A DNA stretch of 26,645 bases from a virus. Positions 1 through 8,511 of the stretch are shown in pieces (within the stretch, counting starts at the first letter, position 1; each line of letters begins with the position of its first letter). The notes beneath the pieces were generated by a model. The model had not been told where the DNA came from. It worked only from the letters and a program-made list of their open reading frames with translations, and ran no database searches. Location: positions 1 to 26,645 of the IMG/VR virus record IMGVR_UViG_3300026097_000087, one strand, 5' to 3'. Both the position numbers and the translations under genes were made by a program.

Positions 1-3000
1 TATTATAGTAAACATAGCCTTCCGCAGTTCTTACCCCATCAGCACCATCTGTGCCATCTGTGCCATTAGTACCATTAATACCATCTGCACCATCTGCACC
101 ATCTGCACCATCTGCGCCTTCAAAAGAGGGAGTAATACTTATGTTAAACTTAGGATTGTATTGAGTACCATCACTAGAAGTTACATATATGGATAACTCA
201 TATTGTGTAGCTTGAGTAAGATTTCCTGCAAAAGCCCCTAAAGTAGCTCCCACACTTCCAGAGCCTGTAATTGTTGGCTCTGTTAAAGTATCCCCCGAAA
301 CTTTAGTAATATTTAAATTATATCTACCGTTAGTTCCCGGATACGATGTTGTTTGAGTATTACTATTTAGTACTAGCTCTGTTGTTCCATCGAATATATT
401 TAAGTTTCCACCACTTCCAGTCCAAGTTTCTATGCCAGTATTTGTTACAGGAACTGTATGTGATTGATTGCTGTAAAAAGTTGTAATTGCATCTACACCA
501 TCGCCTCCAGCTACTCCGTCTGCTCCGTCTGCTCCGTCTGCTCCGTCTGCTCCGTCGGTACCAGGCTGTATTGCTCCCATAGTAATATGGTCTCTAGCAA
601 GTATACTGGAGCTAGTGCTGCCTTCTCTAATTTCAACTTCAATTTCGTCGGGCATACTAGAAATATTAGACTGAGGCGTATATGTGTAAGTATTGCTTGT
701 TGTATGCTGAACAGAGCTATTGTTCAAAAAGAACTTATAATATACCGTTCCGCTGGTATTATTTGCAGATGCAGTGATAGTTGTATTAGAGGGGCTAGGA
801 GAGGATCCTGCTGCAGAATATGTAAATATATTAGTTCCTGCAGTTAAATCTACAGATCTTGCGTCTGTTCCTGCAGATCCATCTGCACCATCGGCTCCCG
901 CAACTCCATCTACGCCAGCGCTTGATTTACTAAAAGTTTGCTTTTGAGTTCCTGTTACAAGATTTTCTATGTTCAAGGTATAAGTAATAACTGCAGTATC
1001 AGCAGTCATATTACTGTGATCTCCTATTGTAAAAGGATCTCCTGAAACACTTGTCGTTCCCGCAGTAATATTACTAGCACTAACACTAACCGAAAATTGT
1101 CCTGCCGTTGGAGTTCCTGTTACACTATTTAATTCTACCCCGCCTTTATATACCTCTATAGAAGTGCCTGAGTCTGAGTAGCTACTTATAGTTCCAGAGC
1201 TATCTGCAGTAAAAGAATGAGCTGCATTGGTTGTAACTACTGTATAGCCATCAATACCGTCATCTCCGTCCTCGCCATCAGCGACAAAAAATATAGAAAT
1301 TGTATCAAAAGCTATCTCTGTAGTAGAAGACTCAGCTTCTGATACCCCTACGCGAATTGTTAGCGGATTACCTGCCCACCCGGCAGTAGTAGATGGTATG
1401 CTATATGTAAAAGTATCAGTATTGCCTGTACCATCTGTATAGCTTGTTTCGTCTGTAATTCCATCACCTGTAAATTTAAAGTAAGGATCTGTAAAATTTG
1501 ACGCCGTTGCAGTAAATGTTAAGGTACCGCTTGGTGAAGGGTTTGCGCCTGTATTATCATAAACTACAGAATAATCATCTGAAGTCAATCTCACTAATTT
1601 TCCTGCATCACCTCCTGCCCCGTCTTTAACAAAAGGAATGGTAATATCAGCAGTAGATTGTTTATCTGTGTTAGTCTCATCTAACTCCTCTGCTACTGTA
1701 ACAGAGAATACTAAATCAGTTAGGCTATACTGATCTACTTTATCAAGAGTTTTTATTGCAACAAAAGTGCTATCTCCAGCAGAAAAAACAGTATCTGCTG
1801 TTTGAGATATTTCAGAGTTATTAAATCCTGCTCCCGTAAATTTAAATACAGGATTTTTGTACCCAAAAGCAGTAGCTGTTAATACAAGATTAGTATAATC
1901 TGTAGTTAAAGTCTCATCTCCATCAAAGTTAAGAAATGTAGGGTTTACAGTAAGTATTGTACTTCTTGCTAGTTTACCTAGATCTGGATTAATAATTAGA
2001 TTTACTGGGTATGCTTTAAAAGTACCTCCATCATTTCTAACAGAGTAAATTACAGAATCATCGTTCTTATTAAATCGAAACGCATTCCTATATGCTGTTA
2101 CGGAGGATATAGCAGTAGTAAAACTTTTATCTATACGAACATCCGTAGCTGAAGCAATATAAACTACTTTTGCAGCCTGAGTACTACTAAATTTGATAAT
2201 GTCTCCTACCTGTAAAGAGCTATCAAATCCACTGCCCGTAACTTTGTTTGATTCTGCAGCAACACTTACGGTTCCTATAGAAGTCCAATTACTAGTATGA
2301 GTAGTGCTTCCGGTTCCTGCATTATAAAAATATGAGTAGCCTAAGTCCTCATCTTTATAGTGTTTAATAAGTTTAAGTGGATCACTAGCATCTCCATCAA
2401 TCATTATGTAATGGGACGCAGCTTCCGCTTCATCATTAGTAAAAGTGGAAAAATCTAGAGAAGGAATATTACTGCAATCTTGTGTATATTCCGACGCAGG
2501 GCTTCCGTCAAATGTTCTTACTAATTGTGGGTTACCTGCAGGAGACAACGAGTATTCTTTGTCCTCTAAAGTAAAAGTACCTGCTGAAGTTATAAATGCA
2601 GGAGAAGATAAAACTCCTCCAAGAGCCATTCCATAGGCACGAGGAATTGCCTGCTTTGCAGGATCTTCTATTGTAAAAGTTGTTTTTGTAGCATCTGATC
2701 TTCTACCATTTTGAGCTATTGTACGAACAGCCACAGTAAAAGTACCAATAGGAAGGTCTAGTCCAGATAAGCTAGTTTGATTTCTAGGCACTTTTAGGGT
2801 ATTAGGAACCCCAGGAATATTTGAAGAAACTTCAAAATAGTCTACATAGTCATAAAAATCACCGTTTGAATCTATAGGGTTATCCCAAGATAGTACAACA
2901 TCATTTTTTACTTGTCCAGAGTTTAAGTTGCTTACTATAACATAAGCATTTTGAGGCACTGGAATAGCTTCTATCGAGTCAGGAGGGCTAAAGATAGGAT

Positions 3001-6000
3001 CTTGGATAGAAAGTACAAAATCTTCATCTATAGCATCATATTTTTCATTGTAAAATTCTACGGCAGTAATTGAATAAGTATTTTTAGAATCCTCTCCTAT
3101 AGAAAGAATCTTATACATCTTCTTAGAGCCTTTTACTTCTACGCTTGAGATACTTTCTTTAAGTACCCATATACTTTCTGAAGCTGGGGCGGCAGAAAAT
3201 GCAGAGCTAACAGTAAGAGAAGTTATTCCTGTGCCTGAGGCCGTAGAAACTGTTTGAGTCTCTACATTGGTATAAGGCTTCCAAGTTATATCTACATAAT
3301 CTCCACTATCATCCAATATGTTACTAGCTTCCGTTTCTGTATCAATAGTTGCTCCATCAATTATATCTCCGCGGGAGTAACTAACCGAATCAATAGTAGC
3401 AGAATCCTGGGCAAGAGTAGCAACGCTGTCAGTGAATAAAATGCTCAGTTCGTAATCTGACCCAGAGTTTAACTCTATTTCACGATCTAAAGGTATTGTT
3501 GTAGTATTACGAGTACCAGTATTACTTACTCGTCCACTATACTTTAAGTTTCCTGGGTAGCGATCAGAATCTTGAACATTGATAATATCACCAGGAGCTA
3601 TAAAAGCTGCATTGATTGCTGTCTTAAAAGAGATAATTTCAGTTTGATTAACAGCAGTCCATAACTTCCAGCGACCATATCGAAGTGCTTGGCCTTCTGT
3701 AGTTGCGCCAAAAGCTACGGCTTCTTCAGATATAATTCTGCCTGTATTAATAATATTATCACGGTCTTCTACTATTAAATTCTCTAGCTTATAGTTTGCA
3801 GCAGGATTATTCCAAGTTACAATTATTTGATTTGCGCGAGTTTTACTGCCAGTAGTCTCATACCCAAACGCTCCATCAATAACATTTGATTTTGAGAAAT
3901 TATAGATAGGATCACCTGGCTGATCAATTACGGTATATACTTCTCCATCCATCCAATAGATCATACTGCGGAATACAGTAGCTAGGTCTTTTACTATCTT
4001 ATAAGCATCTGAAGCTTTTGTGAAGTAAGCATTTGTTGTAAAGCGAGGCTCAAAGCCTCCATTACCATCAGGAACTAGCTCATCACAATATCTTGCAATT
4101 CGATAAAGTGCATACTTATCAATTTCATCTTCATTTAGCCAGTCTCCAAGGCCATAACGATTATTTGTAAGAATGTCATAGAATACCCATGCAGGATTAT
4201 TTGTATAAATTTTATCCGCACGGAAGCTTCCATCCCAGTCTTGATAGGATGAAGTTACTGCACCCGTAGATACGTTTCGATTGTAAGTAGCAACACTATT
4301 AACGCCTTCATCTCTTGTAATATAGTTTGAAGGTACTTTTACTTTTAAACCTTTACAATGATAGGTTCGAGTAGGAACATTTTGAAAATCCTTGGAATTT
4401 ATTCGTACCTTCGCCATCGCAGTAAGAGGGTAAGAAAGGTTTTCTTTAATAATACTATTTAAAGAACTAATAGACCCGTTAGACTGAGTAGTATAGTTAG
4501 TATTTACTCTATTTGTGCCAGAGTCATAGGCTTGATCGTTGTTTGTAGTCCTAGTTATTTTTACTTTAAAATCTGTAAAAGGTTGATATTGTCGCATATC
4601 AATTACTTCTTCAAATATACGAGGCGCGTTACTTTTTGCTAAATGTTCTACGTTTTGAGTTATGGACTGATAAGAGTCAAAGGAGCCATTTCTCTCTACA
4701 GCAACATACATATTATATCTTACAGTTGCTGCGGTCTGTTCTCCTTTTTCATTACGATTCCATAGTTGAGGATACGTAAAAGTTACTCGAATTTCATCAA
4801 CTTCTTCTGCTTGTGCAGCAGTAAGACCAAATCCTGATGCAGAAGTACCTGTATACTCAACAGTTGGATTGTCTGTTTCTCCAGAGTCAGCATATAGTAC
4901 AGGACTAAAAGCTGCAAAAGAGCCTCCTGGACCTACAGATATAGAGCCTACCCCTGTTCCAGCTGCATCAGCAAAAGCAGGCTGTATTAAGTTACCATTT
5001 CTAAATTGTACATCAAAACTGTTGTGTTTTGAACCACTAGAAACTCTATCAATAAGAGAGACAGTGTCATAGTTTGTACCACTTAAGTCACATTTATAAC
5101 TCCCGGTATCTCCTAGAAAGTTTGATGTAAGCGTTAAAGAGTTAGAAGATATAGAGCTTACTTGAAACTTTCCGTCAATAACTGTCGTATAGCTGCCATT
5201 TGATAAAGCAGGATTAATATCTGTGCCGGGTAAGGGAATACATTTAACTACGGTACTAGAAGTATAATTTTCTATATAGCCTTCGAATATTGTAATAGAG
5301 TTTGAATCGAGTAGTCTAACTATAGCTGCTGAATTAGCATTTGTTCTATCATACTCCATTGAGGGGGTAAATATTGCATTAGTAGAAGTAATTGTTACAG
5401 AATTAGCAGATCCAGTTGCGGAACTACGAACAATAGAAGATGCACTCGAAGCATAGCTTCTTACGATGATAAACTTAGTACCATTTTCAGTATCTGCTTG
5501 TATGTCTTTTGAATGCCCATTTCTATCAATAGTTACAGAAGTACTATTTAAAGTAAAGTCAAACTCTACTGGAGTTTCAGACAGTCTTACAAAACTTTGT
5601 GCAGTTACTTGAGCAGCGTCATCATTTAAAAATACAGAAGTTCCTCCATCTACTAATCCGTAGATCGGCCCTTCTGAAATAACATCAGTAAAAAGAATAT
5701 CTTGGCTATTTCTAGAAACGCTTGCGCCTGATATAGGGTCTATTACTCGCTCTATATTTCCACCATTTCTTTCCATCTGATCTTGATAATAACTTTCTAT
5801 ATCACCTTTTGGAAGATTTAGAATTTCTCCATTAAATGTTACAGTATTATCACTAGAGGTAATTCTTTTAGCTCCATGGATCATTTCAAAAGATACAGGG
5901 TATCCCGCAACGCGAAGCTCTCCATAAAGAAGAGGAACAGGCATACCCTCTACAATATTCTGCTCTGCTCCATTAAATAAGTAGCCTTCATCTTCCTCAT

Positions 6001-6454
6001 CTACGCCAGGATCTGGGGCCATAAGTTGTTGAATGCCTGTAAGAGCTAAATTTGTTGCTAAAGCCGCTGCTATATTTGCTACGCCCCCTGCGAGACCTTG
6101 AGCACTTAAACTCAATAAAGGAACTCCTGCAGGCCCTATAAAAAATAAAGAAGCAATAGCTACAGCCGCAAGAATCTTACCCGCACCAGACTTAGAGCCT
6201 GCAGCGATAGGAGTAATAATTATGTCCCCTTCTCGAAGAGGCAATATACACTCTAAAGGATTGTCAATTTCTTGTCCGCCAACTTCAATATGAAAACCAA
6301 TATCACAGTCCGTAGCATCTATAAAATATTTTTTAAATCCAGGCTTGTTCGCATCTAACAGACGCAGCGCATCTTTAACACTATCTCCGTGAAAAGAGTG
6401 CTGTGCTCCAAATTTTAAAGCGAGTTCGCCTTCAAGATAAATGTTACGTGTCAT
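1..6454 (-). CDS. Giant tail-tip protein: lambda gpI-gpJ fusion with collagen-like repeats (3' end outside window)
   Basis: At least 2151 codons are open from ATG 6454 to the left edge, where the gene is cut. Residues 1-200 resemble lambda tail assembly protein I: a beta-grasp-like N-terminus, the AGSKSG link near 85-90, two Gly/Ala-rich hydrophobic helices (93-145), MAPD at 145-148, and NIVEGMPVPLLYGELRVAGYPV near 166-187. From about 240 the gpJ core follows (DVISEGPIYGLVDGG at 257-271, then a VPSNY motif, NNRYGLGDW and CDELVPDGNGG). Fibronectin/Ig-like modules follow, then beta modules separated by G-x-D collagen-like runs. GpJ-type proteins form the central tip and fibre that bind the host. 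No internal start with a Shine-Dalgarno lies at the I/J join, so the fusion looks real. The start overlaps the gpK-like gene by 11 bases. The C-terminal receptor-binding end is not visible. Confidence 0.93.
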   Translation of the reverse strand, partial: MTRNIYLEGELALKFGAQHSFHGDSVKDALRLLDANKPGFKKYFIDATDCDIGFHIEVGGQEIDNPLECILPLREGDIIITPIAAGSKSGAGKILAAVAIASLFFIGPAGVPLLSLSAQGLAGGVANIAAALATNLALTGIQQLMAPDPGVDEEDEGYLFNGAEQNIVEGMPVPLLYGELRVAGYPVSFEMIHGAKRITSSDNTVTFNGEILNLPKGDIESYYQDQMERNGGNIERVIDPISGASVSRNSQDILFTDVISEGPIYGLVDGGTSVFLNDDAAQVTAQSFVRLSETPVEFDFTLNSTSVTIDRNGHSKDIQADTENGTKFIIVRSYASSASSIVRSSATGSANSVTITSTNAIFTPSMEYDRTNANSAAIVRLLDSNSITIFEGYIENYTSSTVVKCIPLPGTDINPALSNGSYTTVIDGKFQVSSISSNSLTLTSNFLGDTGSYKCDLSGTNYDTVSLIDRVSSGSKHNSFDVQFRNGNLIQPAFADAAGTGVGSISVGPGGSFAAFSPVLYADSGETDNPTVEYTGTSASGFGLTAAQAEEVDEIRVTFTYPQLWNRNEKGEQTAATVRYNMYVAVERNGSFDSYQSITQNVEHLAKSNAPRIFEEVIDMRQYQPFTDFKVKITRTTNNDQAYDSGTNRVNTNYTTQSNGSISSLNSIIKENLSYPLTAMAKVRINSKDFQNVPTRTYHCKGLKVKVPSNYITRDEGVNSVATYNRNVSTGAVTSSYQDWDGSFRADKIYTNNPAWVFYDILTNNRYGLGDWLNEDEIDKYALYRIARYCDELVPDGNGGFEPRFTTNAYFTKASDAYKIVKDLATVFRSMIYWMDGEVYTVIDQPGDPIYNFSKSNVIDGAFGYETTGSKTRANQIIVTWNNPAANYKLENLIVEDRDNIINTGRIISEEAVAFGATTEGQALRYGRWKLWTAVNQTEIISFKTAINAAFIAPGDIINVQDSDRYPGNLKYSGRVSNTGTRNTTTIPLDREIELNSGSDYELSILFTDSVATLAQDSATIDSVSYSRGDIIDGATIDTETEASNILDDSGDYVDITWKPYTNVETQTVSTASGTGITSLTVSSAFSAAPASESIWVLKESISSVEVKGSKKMYKILSIGEDSKNTYSITAVEFYNEKYDAIDEDFVLSIQDPIFSPPDSIEAIPVPQNAYVIVSNLNSGQVKNDVVLSWDNPIDSNGDFYDYVDYFEVSSNIPGVPNTLKVPRNQTSLSGLDLPIGTFTVAVRTIAQNGRRSDATKTTFTIEDPAKQAIPRAYGMALGGVLSSPAFITSAGTFTLEDKEYSLSPAGNPQLVRTFDGSPASEYTQDCSNIPSLDFSTFTNDEAEAASHYIMIDGDASDPLKLIKHYKDEDLGYSYFYNAGTGSTTHTSNWTSIGTVSVAAESNKVTGSGFDSSLQVGDIIKFSSTQAAKVVYIASATDVRIDKSFTTAISSVTAYRNAFRFNKNDDSVIYSVRNDGGTFKAYPVNLIINPDLGKLARSTILTVNPTFLNFDGDETLTTDYTNLVLTATAFGYKNPVFKFTGAGFNNSEISQTADTVFSAGDSTFVAIKTLDKVDQYSLTDLVFSVTVAEELDETNTDKQSTADITIPFVKDGAGGDAGKLVRLTSDDYSVVYDNTGANPSPSGTLTFTATASNFTDPYFKFTGDGITDETSYTDGTGNTDTFTYSIPSTTAGWAGNPLTIRVGVSEAESSTTEIAFDTISIFFVADGEDGDDGIDGYTVVTTNAAHSFTADSSGTISSYSDSGTSIEVYKGGVELNSVTGTPTAGQFSVSVSASNITAGTTSVSGDPFTIGDHSNMTADTAVITYTLNIENLVTGTQKQTFSKSSAGVDGVAGADGADGSAGTDARSVDLTAGTNIFTYSAAGSSPSPSNTTITASANNTSGTVYYKFFLNNSSVQHTTSNTYTYTPQSNISSMPDEIEVEIREGSTSSSILARDHITMGAIQPGTDGADGADGADGADGVAGGDGVDAITTFYSNQSHTVPVTNTGIETWTGSGGNLNIFDGTTELVLNSNTQTTSYPGTNGRYNLNITKVSGDTLTEPTITGSGSVGATLGAFAGNLTQATQYELSIYVTSSDGTQYNPKFNISITPSFEGADGADGADGADGINGTNGTDGTDGADGVRTAEGYVYYN
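82..117 (-). repeat. 9-bp tandem repeat encoding collagen-like G-A-D
   Basis: Three identical 9-base units (catctgcac on the plus strand) and one variant lie in tandem. In frame on the minus strand they encode repeated Gly-Ala-Asp, followed by Gly-x-x units with Asn and Thr. This is a collagen-like stretch of the tail-tip protein. Confidence 0.9.
514..558 (-). repeat. 9-bp tandem repeat encoding collagen-like G-A-D
   Basis: Four identical units (ctccgtctg on the plus strand) and a fifth with one change lie in tandem. They encode Gly-Ala-Asp repeats between two beta modules of the tail-tip protein. The near-identity of the units contrasts with the degenerate G-x-D runs elsewhere in the gene, suggesting recent slipped-strand expansion. 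Confidence 0.9.
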
Positions 6455-7133
6455 ATCGGTATATTCCAGTTAAATACTTTTTCCATAAAGGATATAAGTT
6501 TTCTCTACAAGAGAGCCTATTTACGGCATGATGAAAGAAAACATCATTACCTATATAGACCCCGCAATGGTTAGGAACTAGCGCTCCCATTGTAAATATT
6601 AATAAATCATGGGGCTGTAAATCTTCAACTTTAACAAAGCCCCATTCTTTTATATGATCGTCAGTAAAATAATTATGTCCATGCTCCCACCAGTCGTCTA
6701 AGTAGGGCAATCTATTCTCTAAAGTTATACTAAGAGTTTCTTTATAGTAATCTTTACACGCTTCAAGACAGTCGAATTTACCAAACTCATATTCTCGTCC
6801 TGTTAAAGCATTTACTTTTATTTCTGGCTCTAGTATATTTAATTGCATATCTGGGTAGCTAAAAATATAGTAAGATATACCTAAAGAGTTACAATATTTT
6901 TTATCGTTGTCACTTGCTTCATTTGTCCAATCTATATGATTATGGACTATTGCGAAGATATCCGCGCGCCTCTTTACCGAAATATAGTCTGTTGGATCGA
7001 GTATAAAATCTTCATTTTCTTTTGCTAAGTTTCTACAGGGAAAATATTGCTTTTTACCTTTTACTATACCAATTATACCGCACGCTTCTCGAGGAAACTC
7101 CTTTTCAAAGTGCCACTGAATATCATCAATCAT
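6444..7133 (-). CDS. Lambda gpK-like tail-tip protein: JAB/JAMM peptidase + NlpC/P60 domain
   Basis: Two enzyme domains lie in 229 residues. The N-terminal JAB domain keeps the whole JAMM signature: Glu16 in REACG, His64-x-His66, then Ser74-x-x-Asp77 at canonical spacing, with Ile instead of Pro after the second His. The C-terminal half is NlpC/P60-like, with Cys122 in KFDC, His189 in PNHCGVYIG and a His-rich third site near 201-202. Lambda gpK has the same order and acts late in tail-tip assembly; P60 domains cut peptidoglycan, which may help DNA entry. The start overlaps the gpL-like stop as ATGA, and the gene ends 11 bases inside the gpI-gpJ fusion. Both active sites appear intact. Confidence 0.92.
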   Translation of the reverse strand: MIDDIQWHFEKEFPREACGIIGIVKGKKQYFPCRNLAKENEDFILDPTDYISVKRRADIFAIVHNHIDWTNEASDNDKKYCNSLGISYYIFSYPDMQLNILEPEIKVNALTGREYEFGKFDCLEACKDYYKETLSITLENRLPYLDDWWEHGHNYFTDDHIKEWGFVKVEDLQPHDLLIFTMGALVPNHCGVYIGNDVFFHHAVNRLSCRENLYPLWKKYLTGIYRYDT

Positions 7134-8131
7134 CTAAACTTTCTACTTCCTATAAATGCTCCGAAAGGTAATATTTTGCCTGTATTTTTCTCAGTAGAAG
7201 GATCTGAATTACTGCTACCAGCAGATTGAGGTTTGAATTGGAATCTACATTTACAAGAAGATAGCTTTTTGCCGCATACATCTCCTTTTGACCAATAAAT
7301 AGAATTTAAACCAGGAGCATTTCCTGTGCTCGCAAGAGTACATTTCCATACTGTTGTTTGGTTTCCGTCATCATACTCTACGTAATCACCTACTGAGTAG
7401 CCAGTGCTAGCGCTATAAGTAGTATAAGTTTTATATTGTCCCACTGTCCAGCCCGTCATTGTAGCGCTAGAAGGGACTACTGGTTCGTCGTCTTCTGTAA
7501 AATATGCTTTATGCGTATTGACCCCGCCAGAGCCATCTGCGTAAGAAACTGTACTATCTTTATCCCATATACAACCACCTTTTTGATCTAAGCTATACCC
7601 TTGGTACTGCCAAGAACAATATTTTCCTATAACTTTCCTGTTGGGCAAAGTTATTCCTTCTAAGTCATAGGGAGCGGCAAGCTCATAAGTTACAGCAGTA
7701 TTAGTTTCTCCAGAAATTCTATCAATAATAAATTTACGTATTGGAAACTCTATGGGAGGACTAGCGTCTCCTGTTTCTCCGTATAAGTATTTTTTAAGAG
7801 TAGTTCTTTTTGTAAGTCTTTCTCCTACTAAATTTTCTGCCTTAATATTGCCAAGAGCTGCAGAAAACGTATTTGCTACATTTGCAACTGTTAGGCTTGG
7901 CCTATTAATAGCACCATCAGCCCCTAGCTCTACCCCTTCCATTATAATAGGAAAAGCTGTGTACTCTCTTACAGTATAAGGACTAGTACGCTCTCTAAAC
8001 TGAACGCTGCTTAAATCTTCTTCTAAGCCTGAATGAAAGTATAAAATTGTACCATCTATAGTAAGCTCATACAGCTCTACTAATTCACTTCCAGGCTCTA
8101 ATAGTTGTACTGCTTCAATTAATTCACTCAT
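7130..8131 (-). CDS. Lambda gpL-like minor tail protein with inserted carbohydrate-binding-like module
   Basis: The first 190 residues follow the gpL pattern: a hub-like domain with INRPSLTVANV near 76-85, then LPNRKVIGKYCSWQYQG (162-178). Lambda gpL binds an iron-sulfur cluster through four cysteines; likely equivalents are C172, C187, C286 and C293, the last pair keeping lambda's seven-residue interval (CGKKLSSC). About 75 extra residues lie between the second and third cysteine. There, 228-281 reads as an aromatic-rich small beta module (GYSVGDYVEY, VWKCTLASTGNAP, YWSKGD) like CBM5/12 chitin-binding modules. At 333 aa it is clearly longer than lambda gpL. It overlaps the genes on both sides as ATGA. 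The family call is firm; the CBM call is by pattern only. Confidence 0.9.
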   Translation of the reverse strand: MSELIEAVQLLEPGSELVELYELTIDGTILYFHSGLEEDLSSVQFRERTSPYTVREYTAFPIIMEGVELGADGAINRPSLTVANVANTFSAALGNIKAENLVGERLTKRTTLKKYLYGETGDASPPIEFPIRKFIIDRISGETNTAVTYELAAPYDLEGITLPNRKVIGKYCSWQYQGYSLDQKGGCIWDKDSTVSYADGSGGVNTHKAYFTEDDEPVVPSSATMTGWTVGQYKTYTTYSASTGYSVGDYVEYDDGNQTTVWKCTLASTGNAPGLNSIYWSKGDVCGKKLSSCKCRFQFKPQSAGSSNSDPSTEKNTGKILPFGAFIGSRKFR

Positions 8132-8511
8132 GGTTCATAAACTCTTTTAAATACTGCTGATACTGAATAAAACCCATCATAGTTATAGCTTTGATTATAA
8201 GTTTGACATACTACTTTAATCGCTAATTCATCTCCTGAAGCATTATCATCTGGTATTGTATAAGTAAATGAAGTTGCTCCCTTTAAAGAAGCAAAATATC
8301 CAGTTATATCGTCTATCTCTGCTGCGGAACGATTGTTAAAAGTTACGCTAAATACTTCGTCCACAGAGTTAATACCATCGGCAATACGTTGTTCATATCC
8401 ATCTCCAAATTTAGCTACTAAAACTCGTGGATTAGACTGTCTTGCTATACCTCTATCTGGAGAAATTGTACGACTTCCATAAGTTGCTGATGTTGTAAAT
8501 CCTAGTGCCAT
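8128..8511 (-). CDS. Lambda gpM-like minor tail protein (distal tail)
   Basis: A 127-aa beta-rich protein between the tape measure and the gpL-like gene, exactly where lambda M lies. FGDGYEQRIADGIN near residues 35-48 is typical of the gpM / phage-related COG4718 family, as is the later FTYTIPD. Such proteins form the ring at the distal end of the tail tube that receives the tip. The start codon overlaps the tape-measure stop as TAATG, and the stop overlaps the gpL start as ATGA, so translation is probably coupled. No odd residues or truncation are visible. Confidence 0.88.
   Translation of the reverse strand: MALGFTTSATYGSRTISPDRGIARQSNPRVLVAKFGDGYEQRIADGINSVDEVFSVTFNNRSAAEIDDITGYFASLKGATSFTYTIPDDNASGDELAIKVVCQTYNQSYNYDGFYSVSAVFKRVYEP

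Noticed and set aside
82-558. CRISPR-like array
   Set aside because: Units are 9 bp, contiguous, without spacers, and in frame as Gly-Ala-Asp.
464-847. Plus-strand Ser/Cys/Val-rich frame
   Set aside because: It is the antisense of the 9-bp repeat and beta modules of the tail-tip gene, with repetitive, non-globular sequence and no ribosome site.
2483-2511. TTGACG-17-TATACA promoter-like pair on the minus strand
   Set aside because: Lies deep inside the tail-tip gene; both hexamers deviate and codons explain them.
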